A DNA stretch of 5,229 nt from Muribaculaceae bacterium. Lineage in GTDB: Bacteria; Bacteroidota; Bacteroidia; Bacteroidales; Muribaculaceae. The DNA lies in contig JAIDPP010000091.1 in assembly GCA_029062725.1 (NCBI GenBank), positions 1-5,229 on the forward strand, written 5' to 3'. The notes beneath the pieces are model-generated. The model saw only the letters and a list, made by a program, of their open reading frames with translations. It made no database searches and was not told where the DNA came from. The translations under genes and the position numbers were made by a program. Below, piece after piece: positions 1 through 5,229 of the stretch (positions are counted from its first letter, which is position 1; each line of letters starts with the position of its first letter).

Positions 1-411
1 AAAGATGGCAAAGCCTATTACCACGTCACTGGTATCTGGGTTGGATTCTTCATCAACTGCCACGAAGGTCCGCAGAACATCCGGCTGAACCATAACCCGA
101 CCCCGCTCGAACCAGGAATGATCACCAGTAACGAACCCGGCTTATACCTTGAGGGTCGCTATGGCATCCGTTGCGAGAACCTAATCGTTACCGTCCCGGC
201 CATGGAGACTGAGTTCGGGAAATTCTACAAATTCAACGAGATGACTCTCTTCCCGTTCGACCTTACGCTTTTCGAGACCTCCATAATGACCGACAGCGAG
301 ATTGAATGGCTCAACAATTACCATAAGAAGGTCTATGACCGCCTCTCGCCCCTTCTTGACGATGAGGAGAAGAGCTGGCTGGCAGCTAAGACACAACCTC
401 TTAAAAGATAA
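1..411 (+). CDS. Xaa-Pro aminopeptidase (aminopeptidase P, peptidase family M24), C-terminal part
   Basis: This is the last 136 codons of a gene whose start lies upstream of the window; the frame is open from base 1 to the TAA at 409-411. Family M24B enzymes remove an N-terminal residue before proline using two metal ions in a pita-bread fold. Visible landmarks, counted from the first codon in the window, are His8, His21 in NCHEGP, Glu45 in SNEPGLY and Glu59 in YGIRCEN. The two Glu residues match family metal ligands, and the two His match catalytic His. After residue 64 comes a C-terminal extension typical of the long Bacteroidetes/eukaryotic-type enzymes (FPFDLT, then a helical tail). One oddity: the stretch that normally reads GHGTGHGVG is YHVTGIWVG here, so the His metal ligand is Ile12. 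The enzyme may therefore be altered or inactive. The N-terminal domains and the two Asp ligands cannot be seen. The carbonic anhydrase-like gene starts 6 bases after the stop, which suggests co-transcription. Confidence 0.88.
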   Translation, partial: KDGKAYYHVTGIWVGFFINCHEGPQNIRLNHNPTPLEPGMITSNEPGLYLEGRYGIRCENLIVTVPAMETEFGKFYKFNEMTLFPFDLTLFETSIMTDSEIEWLNNYHKKVYDRLSPLLDDEEKSWLAAKTQPLKR

Positions 412-417
412 AAAGAT

Positions 418-966
418 ATGGCTATCATTAGAAGCGTAAGGGGCTTCACCCCCAAGATAGGTAAAGACTGCTTTCTGGCCGACAATGCCTGTATAATAGG
501 CGATGTCGTGATGGGCGACGAATGTAGCGTATGGTTCGGAACAGTGCTGCGCGGCGATGTCAACTCAATCCGCATCGGCAACGGTGTCAACATTCAGGAT
601 GGTAGCGTGTTACACACCCTTTATGAGAAATCGACTATCGAGATCGGGGACCATGTGAGCATCGGCCATAACGTAGTGATACATGGCGCCCACATCCGCG
701 ACTATGCCCTTATCGGAATGGGAGCTGTCGTGATGGATGACGCAGAAGTCGGGGAAGGCGCTCTGGTGGCAGCCGGATCGGTAGTACTCAGCCGTACGAA
801 AATCGGCCCGAACGAAATGTGGGCCGGTTCCCCAGCCAAGTTCATCAAGATGGTAGAGCCAGAGAAGGCAAAGGAAATGAACCATAAGATCGCCCGTAAC
901 TACCTGATGTATTCCAAATGGTACACTGAAGGCGAAGAAGCAGAACGTTACAAAGATTCATATTGA
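418..966 (+). CDS. Gamma-class carbonic anhydrase-like protein (left-handed beta-helix, YrdA/PaaY type)
   Basis: A complete 182-residue protein, the usual length for the YrdA/PaaY group. It is built from hexapeptide repeats that form a left-handed beta-helix (about residues 12-130), followed by a C-terminal helix. All hallmark residues of the Cam active site are visible: Arg45 and Asp47 in RGDVNSI, Asn58 and Gln60 in VNIQDG, and the three zinc/iron ligands His66, His84 and His89 (LH, then IGHNVVIHG). Family members hydrate CO2 reversibly as trimers, with sites at subunit interfaces, although several YrdA-type members show little activity. They lack the acidic loop of Cam, and this one appears to lack it too. 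The protein is probably cytoplasmic, since no signal peptide is seen. The start at 418 lies just after the preceding stop with no Shine-Dalgarno sequence, as is normal in Bacteroidetes. It is likely the last gene of its operon, because a strong terminator follows. The fold and metal site are certain; the physiological substrate is not. Confidence 0.92.
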   Translation: MAIIRSVRGFTPKIGKDCFLADNACIIGDVVMGDECSVWFGTVLRGDVNSIRIGNGVNIQDGSVLHTLYEKSTIEIGDHVSIGHNVVIHGAHIRDYALIGMGAVVMDDAEVGEGALVAAGSVVLSRTKIGPNEMWAGSPAKFIKMVEPEKAKEMNHKIARNYLMYSKWYTEGEEAERYKDSY

Positions 967-1005
967 CCGATAACGGGCCTGATGACCGGCAACTGACCGG
1001 CCTCA

Positions 1006-1024
1006 TTTGAAGGCTCCTTTTCAA
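1006..1024 (+). repeat. Small inverted repeat after the carbonic anhydrase-like gene
   Basis: TTTGAA (1006-1011) and TTCAAA (1019-1024) form a 6-bp stem with a 7-base loop. Just before it, TGACCG occurs three times (964-969 including the stop codon, 983-988, 994-999). The hairpin has no T-tract of its own and lies only 7 bases before the strong terminator. It may be an mRNA 3'-end stabilising structure, or chance. Confidence 0.3.
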
Positions 1025-1031
1025 ACTCACA

Positions 1032-1097
1032 AATCACCCCCTCCGATCCTTTTTTCCAGTAAAGAAAAAGAGGAAAGAGGGGGTGGTTGCATTTTTT
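1032..1097 (+). terminator. Intrinsic terminator after the carbonic anhydrase-like gene
   Basis: A 12-base left arm (1032-1043, AATCACCCCCTC) pairs with a right arm (1077-1088, GAGGGGGTGGTT) with one G-U pair. Inside it, CCTTTTTT (1048-1055) can pair with the A-rich strand around 1065-1073, giving a second, imperfect stem. Six T residues follow at 1092-1097. There is no T-tract on the other side, so termination is predicted on the + strand only. It ends the upstream pair of genes and insulates the rpsU promoter 23 bases further on. Confidence 0.8.
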
Positions 1098-1119
1098 CTA
1101 CTGATTTTTGTTAAAATAT

Positions 1120-1150
1120 TTTGTCAGAATCAGAAGATTATATAATTTTG
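1120..1150 (+). promoter_or_regulatory. Bacteroidetes sigma-ABfr-type promoter of rpsU
   Basis: The -33 element TTTG is at 1120-1123 and the -7 element TAATTTTG (a full match to TAnnTTTG) is at 1143-1150, separated by 19 bp, the consensus spacing. The flanks are A/T-rich. Transcription is expected to start around 1154-1158, leaving a 5' leader of about 80 nt before the rpsU ATG. An extended rpsU frame can be opened at a TTG at 1121, but that lies inside the promoter and would not be transcribed as part of this gene. Confidence 0.8.
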
Positions 1151-1166
1151 CAACGAATTAGACGCC

Positions 1167-1197
1167 AACGCGCCGATGTGCGGTATGGCGCAACGTT
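1167..1197 (+). promoter_or_regulatory. Hairpin in the rpsU 5' leader (possible regulatory structure)
   Basis: In the leader, AACGCGCC (1167-1174) can pair with GGCG (1187-1190) and CGTT (1194-1197), giving a 4+4 bp stem with a CAA bulge and a 12-base loop. A second CGCC at 1163-1166 could compete for the same GGCG. The next 40 bases up to the ATG are nearly unstructured and A/T-rich with no Shine-Dalgarno sequence. Ribosomal protein genes often carry autoregulatory leaders, but I cannot assign this to a known class, and a chance hairpin is possible. Confidence 0.35.
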
Positions 1198-1237
1198 ATC
1201 AAACAAGAATAAAAACTTAAAATTAATAACATTCAAC

Positions 1238-1429
1238 ATGATTATCGTACCAGTAAAAGAAGGCGAAAACATCGAGAAAGCGCTCAAGAAATTCAAACGT
1301 AAATTCGAAAGAACCGGCATCGTTAAGGAACTCCGCAGCCGTCAGGCTTTCGAGAAGCCCTCTGTGACCAACCGCAAGAAGATGATCAAGGCCGTTTACG
1401 TTCAGCAGCTTCGTCAGGCAGAGCAGTAA
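1238..1429 (+). CDS. rpsU: 30S ribosomal protein bS21
   Basis: A 63-residue, very basic protein beginning MIIVPVKEGENIEKALKKF, which matches bS21 along its whole length. bS21 sits on the platform of the small subunit near the 3' end of 16S rRNA. In Bacteroidetes it has been implicated, with bS18 and bS6, in hiding the anti-Shine-Dalgarno sequence, which explains why leaders in this phylum lack SD sites. The C-terminal Tyr54 (AVYVQQL) sits where, as I recall, the Flavobacterium protein contacts the anti-SD. The start at 1238 is chosen because homologues begin there and the promoter ends at 1150; the longer in-frame opening from 1121 is not real. The gene has its own promoter upstream and a terminator 28 bases downstream, so it can be expressed as a single-gene unit at a high level, with some read-through into xerC. 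Confidence 0.96.
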   Translation: MIIVPVKEGENIEKALKKFKRKFERTGIVKELRSRQAFEKPSVTNRKKMIKAVYVQQLRQAEQ

Positions 1430-1456
1430 GAAGCCTCCTTTTCATCCGACAATATA

Positions 1457-1501
1457 ATAATCCGGTGCATCCCGCAGGGAAAGCGCCGGATTATCGTTTT
1501 T
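1457..1501 (+). terminator. Intrinsic terminator or attenuator between rpsU and xerC
   Basis: The arms ATAATCCGGTGC (1457-1468) and GCGCCGGATTAT (1483-1494) form a 12-bp stem with a single G-U pair. The apical part TCCC-GCA-GGGA (1470-1480) can form a short second helix. A run of five T follows at 1497-1501 after CG. No good TTTG/TAnnTTTG promoter is visible between this hairpin and the xerC start 36 bases further on, so partial read-through may be how the downstream genes are transcribed. Confidence 0.8.
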
Positions 1502-1537
1502 CCTCATGTTTCCTTAATCCCAAAATCAGATCCGAGC

Positions 1538-2464
1538 ATGGTTCCGGAAGAATACGTATCTTACCTGCAGAACGAACTCAACCGAAGTCCGTTAACGGTC
1601 GATGCCTATCTGCGCGACATCGGACAGTTCATCTCATGGATCACGCAAGGCGATCCACATACCTTCTCCCCAACTACGGTAACCCTCGCCGATATCCGCA
1701 CGTGGCTCGCCGAGATCGCGCTCACGGAGTCCACGACTACCCTGCGCCGCAAGACACAGAGCCTGCGCTCCTTCTTCCGTTGGCTACAACGCAAAGGAAG
1801 GATGAGGGGAAATCCGGCCGCTGACGTAATCCTTGCGAAAAAAGGAAAACATCTTCCGGAATTTGTACGCGAGACCGAAATGGAGTCAATTCTGGACGGG
1901 ACTCAAGAGAACGGCTACATCCCGGCACGAGACCGCATGATCCTTTCCCTTCTTTATTCCACAGGAATCCGCCAGGCAGAACTCCTCGGACTTAAAGATT
2001 CCGATATCTCCTTTTATTCCAAGGAGATGAAAGTGACGGGAAAAAGAAACAAACAGAGGATCCTCCCTCTCCCCAACGCACTGCTGCACGAGATAGAAGA
2101 ATGGCAGAAGATACGTAACGAGCATTTCCCCCATCTTCCCTCTCCGGCTCCGCTTTTCCCGGGGGAGAAGGGTCCGCTGAGCAAGATGCATCTCTACCGT
2201 ATAGTGAAGAAAGGCCTCTCCTCAACCTCATCGGCCGCTAAGTCGCCCCATGTGCTTCGGCACACTTTCGCCACGGTTATGCTCAACCACGGCGCTAACC
2301 TCGACACGGTGAAGGAGATGCTCGGTCACGCCTCACTTTCGACCACGGAAATTTACACCCATCTTACTTTCGAGCAACTGCGCCGCAACTACGACAACGC
2401 ACATCCACGAGCCGCCGGTCCACGGGACGGTAGCACGACTGAGCCCGGAGAAAAGGAATTTTAG
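1538..2464 (+). CDS. xerC: Tyrosine recombinase of the XerC/XerD family
   Basis: A complete 308-residue site-specific recombinase, close to the roughly 300 residues of XerC/XerD. The N-terminal SAM-like DNA-binding domain covers about residues 3-90 (it contains SPLTVDAYLRDIGQF). The catalytic domain follows from about residue 105. All catalytic residues are visible: Arg145 (STGIRQAELLGL), Lys169 (VTGKRNKQR), His238 and Arg241 (HVLRHTFAT), His264 (MLGHASLSTT) and the nucleophile Tyr273 (EIYTHL). It most likely acts at dif with a partner Xer protein and FtsK to resolve chromosome dimers. Its place directly after rpsU and before the hibernation factor is the usual Bacteroidales context, which argues for a host Xer gene rather than an integrase of a mobile element; no att-like repeats or cargo are seen. 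After the conserved AHPRA the protein carries about 17 extra polar residues. Whether it is XerC or XerD cannot be settled from sequence reading alone. Confidence 0.93.
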   Translation: MVPEEYVSYLQNELNRSPLTVDAYLRDIGQFISWITQGDPHTFSPTTVTLADIRTWLAEIALTESTTTLRRKTQSLRSFFRWLQRKGRMRGNPAADVILAKKGKHLPEFVRETEMESILDGTQENGYIPARDRMILSLLYSTGIRQAELLGLKDSDISFYSKEMKVTGKRNKQRILPLPNALLHEIEEWQKIRNEHFPHLPSPAPLFPGEKGPLSKMHLYRIVKKGLSSTSSAAKSPHVLRHTFATVMLNHGANLDTVKEMLGHASLSTTEIYTHLTFEQLRRNYDNAHPRAAGPRDGSTTEPGEKEF

Positions 2465-2550
2465 AAAAATAATCCGTTTTCCATAAAATACGTTTAACAA
2501 AACAACGCCTTTCCGCGTTATCAATTTATAACCCCTAAACAGAAACCATT

Positions 2551-2844
2551 ATGGAAGCGACTATTAAAGCCATACATTTCGACATCTCCGAAAAACTCGT
2601 CTCCTTCATCAATAAGAAAATCGACAAACTCGTACGTCGTTTTGAAAGCATCTCCGCAGCCGAAGTCAACCTTACTCTCGTGAAGCCAGAGGCAGCGATG
2701 AATAAGGAAGCCGGAATCAAGCTGAGCGTGCCGGGAGGTCCTGACCTCTTCGCCTCCAAAACAGCCGACTCCTTCGAGGAAGCGATCGACCTTGCTCTCG
2801 TGGCTCTCGAGAAACAACTTGAGAAAGAGAAGGCAAAGAAGTAA
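2551..2844 (+). CDS. hpf: Short ribosome hibernation-promoting factor (HPF/RaiA family)
   Basis: A 97-residue protein of the HPF/YfiA (S30AE) family with the expected beta-alpha-beta-beta-beta-alpha pattern: beta strand 1 around residues 2-8 (ATIKAIHF), helix 1 around 12-31 with a Lys/Arg-rich end, central strands around 36-68, and helix 2 around 74-94 (FEEAIDLALVALEKQL) ending in a basic tail. Such proteins bind the decoding region of the 30S subunit, blocking mRNA and tRNA, and keep idle ribosomes stored in stationary phase. It is the short form: the C-terminal dimerisation domain of long HPFs is absent. The ATG at 2551 follows an 86-base A/T-rich gap after xerC with no clear promoter match and no SD. 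mltG starts 14 bases after the stop. The family is certain; whether it dimerises ribosomes or only silences them (RaiA-like) is not visible here. Confidence 0.93.
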   Translation: MEATIKAIHFDISEKLVSFINKKIDKLVRRFESISAAEVNLTLVKPEAAMNKEAGIKLSVPGGPDLFASKTADSFEEAIDLALVALEKQLEKEKAKK

Positions 2845-2858
2845 TACACTCATTTTAG

Positions 2859-3908
2859 ATGACCACAAGCAAAAAAGCTAAAAATAAAATGCGAGTCCCC
2901 GGAAGGATGTTCTACATCCTTTCGGGGCTTGCCATTGCCTTGGCGCTCCTTCTTGTGTGGGGCTTTCCATACGTTATGTCGCACACTACGCAGGAGGCCA
3001 TTATCCGCATCCCGAAAAACGGGGATTCACGCACACTCAACGACTCCCTCTCGAAATATTTCGGAGAGAAGTTCGCCGGGAGGGTAATGACCATCTCCCG
3101 TTTTCCCGATGGAGATGTCAGCCGCCGCTACGGCTCCTATCTCATTCCAAAGGGGTCGAACCCGGTATCTGTAATGCGACGCCTCACGCATGGAGGCCAG
3201 ACACCCGTGACGGTAACGGTCAACGGCTTCCGCTCCCTCGACAATCTCATCGACCGCATAAGCGCGAAACTCGATTTTGACGCCGATTCCCTGCGGACCC
3301 TCCTGAGGGACCCGGAGGTGACCGCTCCCTTCGGATTGACTCCCGCACAAGCCCTCGCCCTCTTTGTAGATGACAGCTATGAATTCTACTGGACCTCATC
3401 CCCCTCCGAAGTAATAAAGAAAATCGGAGACAACTACCGCAATCTCTGGAATAACGAGCGGACTCGTCGCGCCGCTTCCCTGGGAATGACTCCGGCCGAT
3501 ATAATGACCGTTGCCTCAATTACGGATGAAGAGACGAATGTCTCCGCTGAAAAGGGAACTATCGGACGCTTGTATATAAATCGTCTGAAAAAGGGGATGA
3601 AACTTCAGTCGGATCCGACTGTAAGGTTCGCGCTGAACGATTTCACCATCCGTCGCGTAAAGGGTGAACATCTCAAATTTGATTCCCCGTATAATACATA
3701 CCGCTATGCCGGGCTTCCTCCCGGTCCTATCCGGACTACGGGAAAGAAAACCGTGGACCTCATCCTCCAAAGCGAACCGAATGACTATATCTTCATGTGC
3801 GCAAAGGAGGATTTTTCAGGAACCCATAATTTCGCCACCGATTACGAGCAACATCGCGAAAACGCTCGCAAATATCAGAAAGCCCTCGATGAGAGGGGGA
3901 TAAAATAA
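2859..3908 (+). CDS. mltG: Endolytic murein transglycosylase MltG (YceG-like)
   Basis: A complete 349-residue protein, about the length of E. coli MltG (340). A basic N-terminus (residues 1-16) is followed by one transmembrane helix (about 17-40), leaving the rest in the periplasm. Residues about 45-110 look like the small LysM-like domain, and the YceG catalytic domain occupies about 115-345. Diagnostic motifs are VASITDEETN (218-227), the INRLKKGMKLQSDPTV block (240-255), SPYNTYRYAGLPPGPI (276-291) and THNFATDYEQH near the end. Glu225 aligns with the catalytic Glu218 of E. coli as I recall that sequence. MltG cuts nascent glycan strands and is thought to set strand length, working beside the elongation and division synthases. 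The first Glu of the usual EKE/EEE triplet is Asp223 here. The start follows the hpf stop by 14 bases, and the DUF4421 gene follows 39 bases after the stop, so the three are probably co-transcribed. Confidence 0.94.
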   Translation: MTTSKKAKNKMRVPGRMFYILSGLAIALALLLVWGFPYVMSHTTQEAIIRIPKNGDSRTLNDSLSKYFGEKFAGRVMTISRFPDGDVSRRYGSYLIPKGSNPVSVMRRLTHGGQTPVTVTVNGFRSLDNLIDRISAKLDFDADSLRTLLRDPEVTAPFGLTPAQALALFVDDSYEFYWTSSPSEVIKKIGDNYRNLWNNERTRRAASLGMTPADIMTVASITDEETNVSAEKGTIGRLYINRLKKGMKLQSDPTVRFALNDFTIRRVKGEHLKFDSPYNTYRYAGLPPGPIRTTGKKTVDLILQSEPNDYIFMCAKEDFSGTHNFATDYEQHRENARKYQKALDERGIK

Positions 3909-3947
3909 AGAGGTAAACAGAAGATAAATCCTATTTGAACAAAAATT

Positions 3948-5229
3948 ATGTCACGGACCCATTCAAATCCCCGACATATTCTTTCATTCTTTCTTATCAT
4001 GGAGATGCTGCTCGGAGGTTTTTCCGCATATTCCGACGCTCTGCCGGAGCCGGATATGCAGTTCGTCTCCACATCCTCAGCAGTTGCTTCTGAGATCGTC
4101 AACGATCCGATGATGAATCCCGACGCAGTAATTGAAGATCTGTATGAGACGGAATTTTACACTCCCGGAGATGACTCGGATGATGAGCCTATATTGCGGC
4201 CTGCTCTTCCGCCACGTCCCGAAGCGCCGGATCCTAACCGCAATTGGTGGCATCTCTTCAAGAAAGGAAAACTCAACATGGCCGACACCACTGTGCAGTA
4301 TCCCAAGTTCCTTGATTTCTGTGTCAAGGTATATCGCTGGGCCGACAAGGCCTTCAACTCCTACGATCCGCAATATGTGGAGGGTACAGGACGCCGTTGG
4401 AAAGCACGTATCCTTAGCGACAACTGGGTTGACTCCTACTATATCAACCCGGGTAAGAAAATTCCGGTCAGGATGATGAGCGAGCCTTACACCAACATCG
4501 GAGCATACATCCAATATATGGCCGTTAGTATCGGATATTCAGTCGATATGAACAAGTTGATAGGGAAACACCCCTCCAACCACCAGAAACTCGAATATAC
4601 CTTCAACTGCGCCCGTTTCAATATCGAAGGACATATCTGGACAAATACCGGAGGGACTTATATCCGCACCTTCGGCGACTATAACAACGGCCATCTCATC
4701 AAGGAATTTTTTGATGGAGTGAAGTTGAAGAATATAGAGACCTACGGATATTATTTCTTCAACAACAGGAAATTCTCAATGGGCGCCGCATATAACTTCT
4801 CGAAATTTCAGCTCAAGAGCGCGGGATCTGCTGTAATAGGCTTAGGCTATAACAACCTCGACGTGACTATTGACCTTACCAAACTTCCCGAAACGCTAAT
4901 ACCCTATCTGAATGTACCTCCCGAGAATTACCGTTTCCATTACCGGAGTTATGCGCTTATCGGAGGATATTCGTTCAACTGGGTCATCACCCCCCGACTC
5001 CTTTTCAATATTTCGGCCATGCCGGGTGTCGGGGTCAACAAGACATACGCCGATAATTATAGCGGCAGCTCCTACTCGACGGCCGTTAACCTCCGGGCAA
5101 TGGGCTCGCTGACATACAACCTGAAAGATTTCTTTATCTGCGCCGTGGCCAAGCTCTACGGAAGTTTCTATACCTCCGACAACAACTCGCTCTTCTCTTC
5201 CGTCGAGAACGGTCAGGTCAGTATAGGCA
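3948..5229 (+). CDS. DUF4421 family protein, predicted outer-membrane beta-barrel (3' end outside window)
   Basis: An open frame of 427 codons from ATG 3948 to the window edge with no stop. Residues 1-31 look like a signal peptide (Arg/His start, core ILSFFLIMEMLLGG, then small residues). Residues about 32-100 are acidic and proline-rich (ETEFYTPGDDSDDEP, then PALPPRPEAPDPN). From about 105 the protein matches what I know of DUF4421: a start with DTTVQYPKF, then NIGAYIQYMAVSIGYSVDM, RFNIEGHIWTNTGGTYIR and the signature FNNRKFSMGAAYNFSKFQLKS (271-291, split here by no gap). Alternating polar/aromatic strands and Tyr/Asn/Gly-rich turns suggest a beta-barrel in the outer membrane. The family has no established function. 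An in-frame Met18 lies inside the signal core, so Met1 is the better start. The 39-base gap after mltG has no full promoter match. Confidence 0.85.
   Translation, partial: MSRTHSNPRHILSFFLIMEMLLGGFSAYSDALPEPDMQFVSTSSAVASEIVNDPMMNPDAVIEDLYETEFYTPGDDSDDEPILRPALPPRPEAPDPNRNWWHLFKKGKLNMADTTVQYPKFLDFCVKVYRWADKAFNSYDPQYVEGTGRRWKARILSDNWVDSYYINPGKKIPVRMMSEPYTNIGAYIQYMAVSIGYSVDMNKLIGKHPSNHQKLEYTFNCARFNIEGHIWTNTGGTYIRTFGDYNNGHLIKEFFDGVKLKNIETYGYYFFNNRKFSMGAAYNFSKFQLKSAGSAVIGLGYNNLDVTIDLTKLPETLIPYLNVPPENYRFHYRSYALIGGYSFNWVITPRLLFNISAMPGVGVNKTYADNYSGSSYSTAVNLRAMGSLTYNLKDFFICAVAKLYGSFYTSDNNSLFSSVENGQVSIG

Noticed and set aside
1121..1237. Longer rpsU opening from a TTG at 1121
   Set aside because: It begins inside the -33 promoter element, upstream of the expected transcript start, and bS21 homologues begin at the ATG at 1238.
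1465..1824. 119-codon + strand open frame overlapping the terminator and the xerC start
   Set aside because: It starts inside the terminator hairpin, overlaps the clearly real xerC in another frame and shows no recognisable family.
1538..2464. The recombinase as a sign of an integrated mobile element
   Set aside because: It has Xer length and domains, sits in the usual rpsU-hpf context, and has no flanking tRNA, att repeats or cargo genes.
2489..2496. TACGTTTA as a -7 element for hpf
   Set aside because: It lacks the final G and there is no TTTG at the right distance upstream.
2504..2519. AACGC/GCGTT hairpin before hpf
   Set aside because: The stem is only 5 bp with no T-tract; it is too weak to call a terminator or regulator.
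2521..2868. 115-codon minus-strand open frame over hpf
   Set aside because: It is antisense to a well-conserved gene; its leucine-rich, membrane-like look is the mirror of Lys/Glu codons in hpf.
3930..3937. CCTATTTG as a promoter -7 element for the DUF4421 gene
   Set aside because: The TA of TAnnTTTG is in the wrong position and no -33 TTTG is found upstream.
4077..4514. 145-codon minus-strand open frame
   Set aside because: It lies fully antisense to the DUF4421 gene, and the + frame carries the family motifs and a signal peptide.

Overview
The window looks like a chromosomal housekeeping region from a member of the Bacteroidales, with a Muribaculaceae-like (gut S24-7 type) organism as the best guess. 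Three things point there. The order rpsU - tyrosine recombinase - short ribosome hibernation factor is typical of Bacteroidales. The promoter before rpsU matches the Bacteroidetes sigma-ABfr pattern (TTTG, 19 bp, TAnnTTTG). None of the start codons has a Shine-Dalgarno sequence; they are preceded by A/T-rich leaders. The last gene encodes a DUF4421 protein, a family I know mainly from Bacteroidetes. The family-level guess is inference only.

All seven genes lie on the + strand. Region 1 (1-966) holds the 3' end of an M24 aminopeptidase P-like gene, followed 6 bases later by a gamma-class carbonic anhydrase-like gene. These two end in a strong intrinsic terminator (1032-1097). Region 2 (1120-1501) is an rpsU unit with its own promoter, a structured leader of about 80 nt, the bS21 gene and a second intrinsic terminator. 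Region 3 (1538-5229) contains a XerC/D-type recombinase, a short HPF/RaiA protein, an MltG-type endolytic transglycosylase and a DUF4421 outer-membrane protein that runs off the window. No clear terminator separates the genes of region 3.

The themes are translation (bS21, hibernation factor), chromosome dimer resolution (Xer) and the cell envelope (MltG, DUF4421). I found no CRISPR array, insertion sequence, tRNA or rRNA gene, defence locus or obvious new multi-gene system. The observation most worth checking is in the aminopeptidase P-like protein: the metal-binding His of the HGTGHG motif appears to be Ile, while the neighbouring catalytic His and Glu residues are kept. The second is the structured, SD-less rpsU leader combined with a terminator between rpsU and xerC. 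No gap between genes exceeds 300 bases; the longest (967-1237) holds the first terminator, the rpsU promoter and its leader.
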